64,000 bases of DNA. Source: Arthrobacter woluwensis (GTDB lineage: Bacteria; Actinomycetota; Actinomycetes; Actinomycetales; Micrococcaceae). The stretch is taken from positions 248,001-312,000 of the forward strand of contig NZ_FNSN01000004.1 of NCBI RefSeq assembly GCF_900105345.1, in the 5' to 3' direction. Below, piece after piece: positions 1 through 9,942 of the stretch. The first letter of the stretch is position 1, and each line of letters starts with the position of its first letter. The notes under the pieces were generated by a model. It worked only from the letters and a program-made list of their open reading frames with translations, ran no database searches and had not been told where the DNA came from. Both the position numbers and the translations under genes were made by a program.

Positions 1-21
1 GGGGCCGTCGGCCGTGCCGCG

Positions 22-756
22 TCAGGACACGTGCTGGCCGAAGACGTGACGACGCACCCACGCGTGCATCGCGATCGCCGCGGCCGAGGCCGCGTTCATG
101 GACCGGGTGGAGCCGAACTGCTCGATCGACAGGGTGGCCTCCGCCGCACGGTGGACCTCCTCGGACAGCCCCGGCCCCTCCTGACCGAACACCAGGACGC
201 AGTTCTTCGGCAGCTCGTAGGTCTCCAGCGGCACGGAGTCCGGGAAGATGTCCACGCCGAGGATCGTGACGCCCTCTCCCTGGGCCCAGGCCACGAAGTC
301 GTCGACCGTGGGGTGGTGCCGGATGTGCTGGTACTTGTCCGTCACCATCGCCCCGCGGCGGTTCCAGCGCCGGCGCCCGATGATGTGGACCTCCTTGGCC
401 AGGAAGGCGTTCGCGGTGCGGACCACGGTCCCGATGTTGAGATCGTGCTGCCAGTTCTCGATCGCCACATGGAAATCGTGCCGACGGGTGTCGAGCTCCG
501 CCACGATCGCGTCGTGTTTCCAGTAGCGGTACTGATCCAGCACATTGCGCCGGTCCCCGTGCTCCAGCAACTCAGGGTCCCAATGGTCCCCCTCGGGCCA
601 CGGCCCCTCCCACGGGCCGACGCCCACTTCCGGAGCCGCGACGGCGTCCGCTCCGCCCTCGGCATCCGGCGCGACGACGGCGCGGGCCCCGGCGTCGTCG
701 TCCGTGTCCTGTGCGGGGGCGGGCAGGCCGGGGTCGCCGGAGGTCTGATCAGTCAC
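22..756 (-). CDS. TrmH/SpoU-family RNA 2'-O-methyltransferase
   Basis: Predicted S-adenosylmethionine-dependent 2'-O-methyltransferase acting on tRNA or rRNA, 244 aa. The first ~60 residues are an acidic, Ala/Pro-rich extension with no family resemblance. The SpoU fold follows: NIGTVVRTANAF (motif 1 region), FGQEGPGLS (motif 2) and SIEQFGSTRSMNAASAAAIAMHAW (motif 3 with the knot-forming segment). The fold is well supported; the RNA target cannot be told from sequence. A hairpin at 778-808 separates it from the gene upstream. The ATG at 756 is the only sensible start, but the extension is disposable, so the true start could be internal. Confidence 0.88.
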   Translation of the reverse strand: MTDQTSGDPGLPAPAQDTDDDAGARAVVAPDAEGGADAVAAPEVGVGPWEGPWPEGDHWDPELLEHGDRRNVLDQYRYWKHDAIVAELDTRRHDFHVAIENWQHDLNIGTVVRTANAFLAKEVHIIGRRRWNRRGAMVTDKYQHIRHHPTVDDFVAWAQGEGVTILGVDIFPDSVPLETYELPKNCVLVFGQEGPGLSEEVHRAAEATLSIEQFGSTRSMNAASAAAIAMHAWVRRHVFGQHVS

Positions 757-777
757 CCTTCAACTGTAGTGGGACGC

Positions 778-808
778 GCAGAGCCCGGACCGAAGGCCCG
801 GGCTCTGC
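778..808 (-). terminator. 11-bp hairpin downstream of the Pro/Gln-rich membrane protein gene
   Basis: Perfect inverted repeat with arms 778-788 and 798-808 and a 9-nt loop, GC-rich. It lies between the stop of the gene at 855-2129 and the start of the RNA methyltransferase, both on the minus strand. No T-run follows, so it may be an intrinsic terminator of the actinobacterial type or only an RNA hairpin. Confidence 0.5.
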
Positions 809-854
809 GCGGAGTGCCGGTCTCAGACGAGGCCGAGCAGGAGGTGTGGGCCGC

Positions 855-2129
855 TCAGGGCATCCGCCACTTGTTGATGCGGAAGGAGTTGGCCAGCTCC
901 GCCATGAGGCCGGGGTGCTGGTCCCAGTAGCTCTGGTGACCGCTCACGCCGAGCAGCTGGGGCGTGCCCCACGGCGTGATGGTGAAGAGGTTGACGCCCT
1001 GGATGGCGTCGCCCTTCGAGGTCTTGCATTCGAAGCCGACCACCACGGCCAGGCCGCGGAGGAAGGACCGGATCTCCGGCTTCGTGGTGCGGAAGTCCGA
1101 GGCGCACTTGTGGCTCACCACCACGGAGGCGAGCTGTTCGGACGACATGCCACTGAGCTTCGTCTCGAGCTGCTTGATGAGGCCCTTGATCTTCTCCGGG
1201 TCGGAACCGTACTTCTGAGACTCCGATTCGGCGAAGAAGGAGAACGCGACGGACAGGCCGTCCGAGTCGAGCTGATTGGTGCCCGCGGCGGCCCGCTGCA
1301 TCTCCTGGCCGCTTTCCGGGTCTTTCGTGATGCCGAGGCTGACGTCCGTGGACCATTCCTTCAGGCGGGCGAAGCTCGACTCACCGGTGACGAAACGGCT
1401 GAACGTGGAATCGCCGTCCGCCGGTGCGCCGTCCGGGCTCTTGTAGACCTTCCACTCCTCCGGGAGTGGAACGGCACCGGCGGGCATCGACACGGCGGGG
1501 GCGCTGGAATCCTCCGGCGACGGCTCTTCGGAGGGCTGCTCCGACGTCGTCTCCTCGGGACTGGACTCCGGGCTGCTCTGCTGCGACGCGGTGTCGACGG
1601 CGCGCGGCTCCTTGTTGCCGGACAGCGCCGGCACCAGCCAGGCGAACACGACCACGAGCACCACGACGAGTGCGGCGGCGATGCTGCCGAGCACGATCGC
1701 CAGGGTCTTGCGGTTGCCGGCGGATGGGGGCGGCGGCACGGGCGGCAGGCCGTTGCGGAGGACCGTGTGGTCCTCCTCTTCCGGGACGTGCACCTGGAAG
1801 GACTGCTGCTGACCGGGCTGCTGTCCCGGCTGCTGGGGATACGACTGGGTCGGAGCCTGACCGGGGTAGGAGGAACCCGGGTACGGGTTCTGCTGCTGAC
1901 CGGCGCCCGGGTACTGGTTCCCCGGGTAGGGGTTGCCGGGGTACTGCTGGCCCTGATTCTGGGCGCCCGGATTCTGTGCGCCGGGATTCTGGGCGCCGGG
2001 GTACGGGTTCCCCTGCTGCTGTCCTGGGTTCTGCTGCGGATTCTGGCCGGGCCGGCCAGGGACATCGCGGGGGTCCAGGGGTCGGGTGCTGCCGAGGGGC
2101 GGCTGTTCAGGCTCGTTGTTCGGGTCCAT
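855..2129 (-). CDS. Pro/Gln-rich single-pass membrane protein of unknown function
   Basis: 424 aa, bitopic. Residues ~1-115 are a low-complexity Pro/Gln/Gly/Asn region with repeated NPYPG/QNPGA-type units, probably cytoplasmic. Then comes one hydrophobic helix (IVLGSIAAALVVVLVVVFAW), a Ser/Glu/Pro-rich linker and a ~230-residue extracellular domain with two Cys (SHKCASDF and GFECKT) that could pair. This architecture is common in actinobacterial envelope proteins; I recognise no domain of known function. The ATG at 2129 is preferred because a purine-rich stretch precedes it; an in-frame GTG at 2144 would add five residues. Confidence 0.75.
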   Translation of the reverse strand: MDPNNEPEQPPLGSTRPLDPRDVPGRPGQNPQQNPGQQQGNPYPGAQNPGAQNPGAQNQGQQYPGNPYPGNQYPGAGQQQNPYPGSSYPGQAPTQSYPQQPGQQPGQQQSFQVHVPEEEDHTVLRNGLPPVPPPPSAGNRKTLAIVLGSIAAALVVVLVVVFAWLVPALSGNKEPRAVDTASQQSSPESSPEETTSEQPSEEPSPEDSSAPAVSMPAGAVPLPEEWKVYKSPDGAPADGDSTFSRFVTGESSFARLKEWSTDVSLGITKDPESGQEMQRAAAGTNQLDSDGLSVAFSFFAESESQKYGSDPEKIKGLIKQLETKLSGMSSEQLASVVVSHKCASDFRTTKPEIRSFLRGLAVVVGFECKTSKGDAIQGVNLFTITPWGTPQLLGVSGHQSYWDQHPGLMAELANSFRINKWRMP

Positions 2130-2311
2130 GGGTCTTCTTTTCACGAGGAGGAGTGATGAGTCCCATTAAATCAAATCGTTGGATTCACTGGGAAACTCTC
2201 TCCCATTTCGCCATATTCCGGGCTGTCGCGCCAGTCATGACGGCGATTTCACGTTCCGTTCAGACGTGGGGCGGAACGTAGAGTGGAGACAGTCTCATCT
2301 GAGGAGGAATC

Positions 2312-3136
2312 ATGAGCGACGCCGAACGCAGTCCCTTGCGCAATCACCGGAGCGGTCAGGAGATCGAATGCTGGCTCACCGACATGGACGGCGTGCTGGT
2401 TCATGAGAACCACGCGATCCCCGGAGCCGCCGAACTCATCCAGCGCTGGGTCGACACTTCCAAGCGCTTCCTCGTCCTGACCAACAACTCGATCTTCACG
2501 CCGCGAGACCTCGCCGCGCGCCTGGCGTCGTCCGGCCTGGAGGTCCCCGAGGAGAACATCTGGACCTCCGCACTGGCCACGGCCCAGTTCCTGAAGGAGC
2601 AGGTGCACAGCTCGGACAGCGGCAACCGCGCCTACACGATCGGTGAGGCCGGACTGACGACGGCGCTGCACGAGGCGGGCTTCATCCTCACGGATCAGGA
2701 CCCCGACTTCGTGGTGCTCGGCGAAACCCGGACGTACTCCTTCGAAGCGATCACCATGGCCATCCGCCTCATCCTGGCGGGCGCCCGGTTCATCGCGACC
2801 AACCCGGACGCCACCGGCCCCTCCAAAGAAGGCCCGATGCCGGCCACGGGCGCCATCGCCGCGCTCATCACCAAGGCCACCGGCCGCGAACCGTACATCG
2901 TGGGCAAGCCCAATCCGATGATGTTCCGTTCGGCCATGAACCGGATCGACGCCCACTCCGAGACCACGGCCATGATCGGCGACCGCATGGACACGGACAT
3001 CGTGGCGGGCATGGAGGCCGGTCTGCACACGGTGCTCGTGCTCTCCGGCATCACCCGGAGCGACGAGATCAGCTCCTACCCGTTCCGCCCCAACCAGGTC
3101 CTCACGAGCGTCGCGGCGCTCGTCGACCAGATCTAG
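2312..3136 (+). CDS. HAD superfamily subfamily IIA hydrolase (NagD-like)
   Basis: Cytoplasmic phosphatase-type hydrolase of 274 aa. Motif I is LTDMDGVLV with the nucleophile Asp and the acid/base Asp two residues on; motif II is LTNNS; the conserved Lys lies in VGKPNPMMF; motif III is IGDRMDTDI, holding the Mg-binding acids. The cap between motifs II and III is of the NagD type. Substrates in this family include nucleotide and sugar monophosphates and cannot be assigned here. GAGGAGG ends a few bases before ATG 2312. The gene is monocistronic and diverges from 855-2129. Confidence 0.88.
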   Translation: MSDAERSPLRNHRSGQEIECWLTDMDGVLVHENHAIPGAAELIQRWVDTSKRFLVLTNNSIFTPRDLAARLASSGLEVPEENIWTSALATAQFLKEQVHSSDSGNRAYTIGEAGLTTALHEAGFILTDQDPDFVVLGETRTYSFEAITMAIRLILAGARFIATNPDATGPSKEGPMPATGAIAALITKATGREPYIVGKPNPMMFRSAMNRIDAHSETTAMIGDRMDTDIVAGMEAGLHTVLVLSGITRSDEISSYPFRPNQVLTSVAALVDQI

Positions 3137-3152
3137 GCCGGGCAGGGCCGGC

Positions 3153-3494
3153 TCAGGCGGCCGGGCCCAGCCTGCCCAGGCCCGTGGCGAAATCGGTCGC
3201 ATAGACGAGCGTGACGTCACGGCCCGGGGGCAGCAGCAGGGAAGCCGCCTGCGTCATGGCGTCGGCCTGGATGTACACCGCGACGTGGCAGGAGCGGTCC
3301 GCCGGGATCTCGAAGGTCATGAACCCCCAGAACACCACGTAACTGCGCCCGTCGATGCTCACCACGGGCCAGAACCGGCCCGAGGCCATCACGTTCTGGG
3401 TGGTCACCTGAAGGGTCAGCAGGCGCCGCTCCCCCTCGTGGTGCTCGACGTACGGGATCACGCCGTTCGGCAGGGGCTGCCCGGAAACGCTCAT
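3153..3494 (-). CDS. hypothetical protein, 113 aa
   Basis: Small soluble protein without signal peptide, membrane segment or recognised motif. It has alternating beta-type segments (RLLTLQVTTQNVMASGRFWPVVSIDG) and a moderately hydrophobic C-terminal half, suggesting a compact beta fold. It converges with the HAD hydrolase, with 16 bp between stops, and could be cotranscribed with neighbours further upstream on the minus strand. Normal high-GC codon use supports it as real. No function assigned. Confidence 0.6.
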   Translation of the reverse strand: MSVSGQPLPNGVIPYVEHHEGERRLLTLQVTTQNVMASGRFWPVVSIDGRSYVVFWGFMTFEIPADRSCHVAVYIQADAMTQAASLLLPPGRDVTLVYATDFATGLGRLGPAA

Positions 3495-3584
3495 GCCGCT
3501 CTCCTCAGGATGCTCTCGTCAGCGAGCCGGGACGGCGGACCGGAGGCCGGCCCGCCGTCGTGCTCCAGGGTCGAAGATCAGGGC

Positions 3585-4103
3585 TCAGACCGTCGGCTCG
3601 ACCGGCGGCAGCGAGGACCACGGGAAGGTGATCCACTTGTCCGTGCGGCGCCATTCGAAGTCCGGCGCCAGGATGGTGCGGGGCTTGGTGTAGAGGCAGA
3701 CGGTCTTGACCTCGGCGCCCCAGTCACCGATCAGGTCGACCACCTTGGCCAGGGTGCGGCCGGAATCGGAGACGTCGTCCACCAGGAGCACCTTCTTGCC
3801 GCTCAGCGCGCCCTCGTCCAGCATGGGCGGCAGGACCACGGGCTCCGGCAGCACGGTGCCGATGCCGGTGTAGAACTCCACGTTCAGGGCGCCACACGCC
3901 TTGGCCCCGAGGGCGTAGGCGATGGAGCCGGCCAGGAGCAGGCCGCCACGGGCGATCGCCACCACCACGTCCGGCTGGAACCCGCTGTCCACCACGGTCT
4001 GGGCCAGCTCGCGCGACGCGTCGCCGAAGGTGTCCCAGGTGAGGACTTCGCGTTCGGGCTCGGGGAGGACGTCCACCCCGGAATCATCAAGGTTGTTTGC
4101 CAT
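3585..4103 (-). CDS. purine-type phosphoribosyltransferase
   Basis: 172 aa, type I phosphoribosyltransferase fold. The PRPP-binding signature is VLLVDDVSDSGRT near residues 107-119, with two adjacent acidic residues followed by SDSGRT. An upstream VVVAIARGGLLLAG segment matches the loop that holds pyrophosphate in xanthine/hypoxanthine-guanine enzymes. It resembles Gpt/HGPRT-like proteins that salvage a purine base to the 5'-monophosphate. The base used is not certain. ATG at 4103 follows a short leader; no operon partner is closer than ~100 bp. Confidence 0.82.
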   Translation of the reverse strand: MANNLDDSGVDVLPEPEREVLTWDTFGDASRELAQTVVDSGFQPDVVVAIARGGLLLAGSIAYALGAKACGALNVEFYTGIGTVLPEPVVLPPMLDEGALSGKKVLLVDDVSDSGRTLAKVVDLIGDWGAEVKTVCLYTKPRTILAPDFEWRRTDKWITFPWSSLPPVEPTV

Positions 4104-4200
4104 GTACCAAAGTTACCGGTGCGCCCGCTGCGGCGGGTAGTCGGGGCGGAACGCGACAGTGCGACGGCCACGGCGCGCCTGGGGGTGCGCCCACCGGAAG

Positions 4201-5259
4201 TCACAGGGGGAAGTAGCGATTCATGATCCGCTCAAGGATCGGGTGGTACACCTGCGGGCTCCACTGCGGACTGGCGTGAGCGGGGACCGCCCCGAGCGTC
4301 TCGATGTCGGAGCTCAGCAGCTGGGACGGGAACGCGTTCCGCCAGCCCTGCCGGGCCGTGTCGTAGTCCACCGTGCCGTCTTCCGGATTGCCGATGAACA
4401 CCAGGCTCGTGTACGGCAGCCGCTCCGCCAGCGGGCGCACATCGAAGCCGTACACGTAGGCCGCCTCACTCTGGATGAGGAACGACGACGGCGCCAGCGG
4501 GCTCAGCTGCTCGGCCGTCTGTTCCAGGATCTGCCGCCAGGTCCTCTCGTGCTTGTTGACGATCCGCTCCCCCAGCTCGTAACCGCCCCGGACGATCGTG
4601 GGGATCGGCACGCCCTGCTCGTAGGTGTAGACGACGCCGCCGAACGAGTCCTGGTCCAGCACGTCGTAGCGGCTGGCGGGACTGGAGTCGAGCAGGATGA
4701 ACCGCACCTGGATCCGGTGACGTTCCCACAGGAGCACCGCCGTCTGCACCGCGAGCATCCCGCCAAAGCTGTGTCCGTACAAGAACACGTGGCGGATCCC
4801 GCGGAGCCGGATCGACGCGGCGATGGCGTCCACCACGTCGTTCACGGACAGGCCGAGATTCGAGTACCCCACGGCGGCCATCCGTCCCCAGCGGCCGATC
4901 GCCGGTTTGAGGGTCGTCAGGATGAAGGACGCCTCGTCCCAGCTGGTCTTGAATCCCGGGAGCAGATACCAGCCCGCGTCGGCCGGGGCGTCCCCGGGCG
5001 CGTCGTCACCGAGGGTCAGGATCGTGGTCTGCCGTCGCTGCTCGGCGATGGCCCTCGTGTAGACGAGGTCCCCGGCGAGGAATGCGGAGGCGCCGCCCAG
5101 CCAGAGGAAACTCCGCCGCGAAAACCGGCGCATGCGGCCGGCCGTGCGCAGCAGGGACGCGAGATCGCGACGGCGGGCCGCGCCGTCGTCGTCGGGCCCT
5201 GTGCCCGGACCGTCCGGCCCGGGCACAGGGGGCGGGAGATCAGTCGAGTCCGAGTTCAT
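4201..5259 (-). CDS. alpha/beta hydrolase with Tat-like signal/anchor
   Basis: 352 aa. Near residues 47-51 is SRRSF followed by a hydrophobic stretch (LWLGGASAFLAGDLVY), matching a twin-arginine signal, so the enzyme is likely exported or membrane anchored. An internal ATG at 5133 (MRRFSRRSF) would give a signal of ordinary length; the listed start overlaps pyrE by 20 bp. The body has the alpha/beta-hydrolase nucleophile elbow LYGHSFGGML, with late Asp/His candidates in NPEDGTVDYDTA and PQVYHPILE. Substrate unknown; lipase or esterase activity is possible. Confidence 0.72.
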   Translation of the reverse strand: MNSDSTDLPPPVPGPDGPGTGPDDDGAARRRDLASLLRTAGRMRRFSRRSFLWLGGASAFLAGDLVYTRAIAEQRRQTTILTLGDDAPGDAPADAGWYLLPGFKTSWDEASFILTTLKPAIGRWGRMAAVGYSNLGLSVNDVVDAIAASIRLRGIRHVFLYGHSFGGMLAVQTAVLLWERHRIQVRFILLDSSPASRYDVLDQDSFGGVVYTYEQGVPIPTIVRGGYELGERIVNKHERTWRQILEQTAEQLSPLAPSSFLIQSEAAYVYGFDVRPLAERLPYTSLVFIGNPEDGTVDYDTARQGWRNAFPSQLLSSDIETLGAVPAHASPQWSPQVYHPILERIMNRYFPL

Positions 5260-5809
5260 CCTTGGAGAAGGCGAACAGGTAGGGGACGCCCGCCTCGGCT
5301 TCGATCTTTTCCTTGGCGCCGGTGTTGCGGTCCACGATCACGGCCACGGCCTTGACGTTGCCGCCCGCGTTCCGGACGCCTTCGATGGCGGTCAGCGCGG
5401 AGCCGCCGGTGGTGGAGGTGTCCTCGAGGACCACGACGTCGCGGCCATCGACGCCCGGGCCTTCCACCTGGCGGCCCATGCCGTAGGACTTCTGGGCCTT
5501 GCGGACCACGAAGGCGTCGATGGAGCGGCCCGCGTCGCCGGCGGCGTGCATGAGCGCGGTGCCCACGGGGTCGGCGCCCATGGTCAGGCCGCCCGCGGTC
5601 TCGAATTCGATGCCGGCGTCGTCCAGCAGCTGGAGCATGACCTGACCCACCAGGCGGGAGGCCTCGTGGTGCAGGGTGATGCGGCGCAGGTCGACGTAGT
5701 AGTCGGCCTCCTTGCCACTGGAGAGGGTCACCTTGCCGTGGACCACGGCGAGTTCCTTGATGAGGTCGAGCAGGCGGGCGCGGGCAGCGGCGGCGTCGAG
5801 GGCAGTCAT
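5240..5809 (-). CDS. pyrE: orotate phosphoribosyltransferase
   Basis: 189 aa, the usual length. It converts orotate plus PRPP to orotidine 5'-monophosphate in pyrimidine synthesis. The PRPP motif is VVVLEDTSTTGGSA, and the catalytic loop contains VRKAQKSYGMGRQVEG with the conserved Lys residues that contact PRPP. The N-terminal segment VTLSSGKEADYYVDLR is also characteristic. ATG at 5809 lies 10 bp from the DHA2 transporter stop. The downstream hydrolase overlaps its 3' end, so the three may share a transcript. High confidence. Confidence 0.95.
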   Translation of the reverse strand: MTALDAAAARARLLDLIKELAVVHGKVTLSSGKEADYYVDLRRITLHHEASRLVGQVMLQLLDDAGIEFETAGGLTMGADPVGTALMHAAGDAGRSIDAFVVRKAQKSYGMGRQVEGPGVDGRDVVVLEDTSTTGGSALTAIEGVRNAGGNVKAVAVIVDRNTGAKEKIEAEAGVPYLFAFSKDELGLD

Positions 5810-5818
5810 ACGAGAAGT

Positions 5819-7210
5819 TTATCGACTGGCGGAGGCCGCGCCGTCAGCCGGCTCCTGGACCGGCGGATTGCGGATGCCCACCGCGGAGACCAGACCGCCC
5901 ACGACCAGCAGGAGCGCCGTGACGAGGAGGACCCGGTGGAAGCCGTCGAGGTCCAGCGTCGGTCCCACGATAAGGCCGAGCACGGCCACGCCCACCAAGC
6001 CCGCCACCCGCGCCACGGCGTTGTTCACCGCTGAGCCGATGCCCGATTGCTCCTCCGACACCGAGCCGAGGATGGCCGCCGTCAGCGGGGCCACCGTCAC
6101 GGACAGGCCGATGCCGAACAGCAGGATGCCCGGCAGCAGCTGGGTCCAGTAGTCCACCGGCATGCGGGTCGTGACCATGAGCAGGTAGCCGGCGCCGCCC
6201 AGGATCGGCCCAAGGGCCATGAACCACCGCGGTCCGAAACGTCCCGCGAGGGAGCCGAACCAGCTGGAGAGCGCGATGTTCAGGATGCTGATGGGCAGCG
6301 TGGCCAGAGCGGCGAAGGTGGCCGGGAACCCCGCCACCTGCTGCAGGAAGAGCACCACGATCAGGCCGCCGATCGAGAGCGCCGCGTAGATGAAGGTGGT
6401 GGCGATGTTCCCGACGCCGAAGTTGCGCACCGTGAACAGGCTCAGGGGCATGAGGGGCTGCTTCGCCGTCGCCTGGCGCCAGAGGAAACCCGCCAGGCAC
6501 AGCACGCCCACGACAAACGGGATCCAGATGCCGGGACTCCCCCAGCCCAGATTCCCCTGCTCGATCAGGGCGTACACCGGGCCGCCGAGGCCGAGCACGC
6601 AGAGGACGGCCCCCGCGTAGTCGATCCGGACACCCTGCGCCCGGGTGTCCTTCATCCCGAGGACGGCCAGCAGGTACAGGGTCACGGCGATGGGCAGGAC
6701 GTTGATCCAGAACACGGAGCGCCAGCCGACGGTGTCCACCAGGACGCCGCCCAGGATCGGCCCCGCGATGAAGGCCACCGTGGTGCCCGCCGTCCAATGG
6801 CCGATGGCCTTCGCGCGGTCGGGTCCGCTGAAGTTCGCGGTGATGAGCGCCAGCGAACTGGGCACGAGGAGCGCGGCGGCCGCTCCCTGGAATCCGCGGC
6901 CCACGATCAGGACCTCTGCCGTCGGGGCGAAGGCGCACACGAGCGAGGTCACACCGAAGCCGATCAGACCGATCCGCAGGATCAGGATCCTGCCGAGCAC
7001 GTCCGAGAGCGATCCCGCCAGCAGGATGAGGGCGCCCAGGGTGATGAGGTATGCGTCCACGACCCACTGCTGCGTGGCCAGTCCCCCGCCGAATTCACGG
7101 TCGATGGCCGGGAGCGCGACGTTGATGACACTGCCGTCCAGGAAGGAGACGAAGGACGCCAGGATGGTGATCCAGAGAATGAGCCGCTGAGCGGCGGGGC
7201 CGGTCTTCAT
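5819..7210 (-). CDS. DHA2-type MFS drug/proton antiporter (14 TM)
   Basis: 463 aa integral membrane transporter. LDGSVINVALPAI in helix 1 and LVIGPTLD-type late helices are typical of the EmrB/QacA-like DHA2 family, which expels drugs or metabolites using the proton gradient. I count about 14 hydrophobic segments. The ATG at 7210 (MKTGPAAQRL) starts directly before helix 1. The reading frame stays open upstream to 7498, but that extension is Pro/Arg low complexity and overlaps nadE, so I reject it. Substrate unknown. Confidence 0.88.
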   Translation of the reverse strand: MKTGPAAQRLILWITILASFVSFLDGSVINVALPAIDREFGGGLATQQWVVDAYLITLGALILLAGSLSDVLGRILILRIGLIGFGVTSLVCAFAPTAEVLIVGRGFQGAAAALLVPSSLALITANFSGPDRAKAIGHWTAGTTVAFIAGPILGGVLVDTVGWRSVFWINVLPIAVTLYLLAVLGMKDTRAQGVRIDYAGAVLCVLGLGGPVYALIEQGNLGWGSPGIWIPFVVGVLCLAGFLWRQATAKQPLMPLSLFTVRNFGVGNIATTFIYAALSIGGLIVVLFLQQVAGFPATFAALATLPISILNIALSSWFGSLAGRFGPRWFMALGPILGGAGYLLMVTTRMPVDYWTQLLPGILLFGIGLSVTVAPLTAAILGSVSEEQSGIGSAVNNAVARVAGLVGVAVLGLIVGPTLDLDGFHRVLLVTALLLVVGGLVSAVGIRNPPVQEPADGAASASR

Positions 7211-7393
7211 GCCGAGGAACTCCGGTTCTGCAGCGCGATGCCCCCGGGGCGGGATGGGCCCGGAAGCACGGCGGCGGGTGCCGCCGGTTCCATTCTGCCC
7301 CCGGGAGCGTTCGGGTGGGGGCGGGGCGTCCGGGTGGGGGCGGTCGGCGCGGGGCGCCGGTGCGGAGCGTCCGGGCGCGGGGGCACCGCGCGA

Positions 7394-7425
7394 GGGGGCG
7401 CGGGGGCGCGGGGGCGCGGGGGCGC
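7394..7425. repeat. four tandem 8-bp units (GGGGGCGC) in the MFS/nadE divergent region
   Basis: Four exact consecutive copies of GGGGGCGC sit in the 269-bp divergent gap between the DHA2 transporter and nadE (7211-7479). The rest of the gap is strongly G-rich on the plus strand with runs of 3-5 G. It could be a slippage-prone tract or form G-quadruplexes. Promoters for both flanking genes must lie in this gap, but I see no clear hexamers. Confidence 0.6.
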
Positions 7426-7479
7426 CGCGCGCGGAAACGGTGTAACCCTCGCGAAACGCGAGGCGAGTACCCTGGGCGT

Positions 7480-8307
7480 ATGCGCGCACTTCAGGCACAG
7501 ATCATCGAGGAAATGGGCGTCAAGCCCGAGATCGACCCCGCGGCGGAGGTTGCGGCACGGGTGGATTTCCTGGCGTCCTATCTGCGGGCGACCAAGACCA
7601 ACGGCTTCGTGCTGGGCATCTCCGGAGGAGTGGACTCGTCGCTCGCCGGGAAGCTCTGCCAGCTCGCCGTCGAGAAGCTCTCCTTCGACGGGGTGGAGGC
7701 CGCCTTCGTCGCGGTCCGTCTGCCCTACCGCGTCCAGCACGATGAGGACGACGCCCAGGCGGCGCTCGCGTTCATCAAGCCCCACACCGAGTGGACCTTC
7801 AATGTGGGGCCCGGCGTGGACGGTGTGGAGGAGGAGTTCCTGAAGACCACGGGCTCCGAGATCTCCGATTTCAACAAGGGCAATGTGAAGGCCCGCATCC
7901 GCATGGTGGCGCAGTACGCGCTGGCCGGCGAACACAACTACCTCGTGGTGGGGACCGACCACGGCGCCGAGTCGGTCACCGGGTTCTTCACCAAGTTCGG
8001 CGACGGCGGGGCCGATGTGCTGCCGCTCTTCGGCCTCAACAAGCGCCAGAACCGTCAGCTGCTGGAGCACCTGGGCGCGCCGCGCCAGGTGTGGGAGAAG
8101 GTCCCGACGGCGGACCTTCTGGACGGCAAGCCCGGACGCACCGACGAGGACGAGCTGGGCATCACCTACGACCAGATCGACGACTACCTCGAGGGCCGCG
8201 AGGTTCCCGAGGGCGTCGCCGCGACGATCGAGGAGAAGTACCTCCGCACACGCCACAAGCGCACCACTCCGGTCACGATCCACGACGAGTGGTGGAAGCA
8301 GGGCTGA
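7480..8307 (+). CDS. nadE: ammonia-dependent NAD(+) synthetase
   Basis: 275 aa, the standard length of the glutaminase-free enzyme. It amidates nicotinic acid adenine dinucleotide to NAD with ATP and ammonia, the last step of NAD synthesis. The ATP-pyrophosphatase P-loop is LGISGGVDSS, followed by the substrate motifs GTDHGAESVTGFFTKFGDGG and the C-terminal HKRTTPVTIHD. The ATG at 7480 (MRALQAQIIEE) matches family N-termini; the open frame upstream is low complexity. A 29-bp palindrome begins just after the stop. Confidence 0.95.
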   Translation: MRALQAQIIEEMGVKPEIDPAAEVAARVDFLASYLRATKTNGFVLGISGGVDSSLAGKLCQLAVEKLSFDGVEAAFVAVRLPYRVQHDEDDAQAALAFIKPHTEWTFNVGPGVDGVEEEFLKTTGSEISDFNKGNVKARIRMVAQYALAGEHNYLVVGTDHGAESVTGFFTKFGDGGADVLPLFGLNKRQNRQLLEHLGAPRQVWEKVPTADLLDGKPGRTDEDELGITYDQIDDYLEGREVPEGVAATIEEKYLRTRHKRTTPVTIHDEWWKQG

Positions 8308-8322
8308 CCTCACCTCCCCCGC

Positions 8323-8385
8323 CCGCGAGAGAACAGTTGGCGCCCCATAGATCGCTTCTATGGGGCGCCAACTGTTCTCTCGCGG
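8323..8385. repeat. long perfect palindrome between nadE and the TetR gene
   Basis: Arms 8323-8350 and 8358-8385 are exact reverse complements (28 bp). One further A-T pair makes 29 bp with a 5-nt loop. The core is AGAGAACAGTTGGCGCC. It lies 16 bp after the nadE stop and could terminate transcription, though it is much longer than needed and has no T-run. It is the strongest member of a set of five long host palindromes (others at 9866, 15759, 20942 and 35731). Confidence 0.92.
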
Positions 8386-8416
8386 AGAGGTTCGCGGCCA
8401 GGCGCGATCGCTTTTG

Positions 8417-8431
8417 TGGCAGTTTCTGCCA
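8417..8431. promoter_or_regulatory. candidate TetR operator
   Basis: Inverted repeat TGGCAGTTTCTGCCA, 5-bp arms with a 5-bp centre, 21 bp before the TetR start. Size and position fit autoregulation by a TetR dimer. No binding data are implied. Confidence 0.45.
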
Positions 8432-8452
8432 TTTAGGCGTACCGTGGAAATC

Positions 8453-9830
<1,378 letters not shown>

Positions 9831-9865
9831 TGCCCCTGGCCGCAGACATCTGCGCCTGATCCGAC

Positions 9866-9923
9866 TTGTGTGCTCAGTAGTCGCGGGTCGTGGCCCCGAA
9901 CACCCGCAATTACTGAGCACACA
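9866..9923. repeat. imperfect palindrome between converging SDR and enoyl-CoA hydratase genes
   Basis: The outer arms begin with TTGTGTGCTCAGTA and its exact complement, then continue with one G-T and one mismatched position into GCGGGT/ACCCGC, about 22 paired bases around a ~13-nt centre. It sits between converging genes and may act as a bidirectional terminator. It belongs to the set of long host palindromes. Confidence 0.8.
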
Positions 9924-9942
9924 ACACCTCAGGATCCCGCCA

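Noticed and set aside
5819-7498. 559-aa form of the DHA2 transporter
   Set aside because: The extra N-terminus is Pro/Arg low complexity and overlaps nadE; ATG 7210 directly precedes helix 1.
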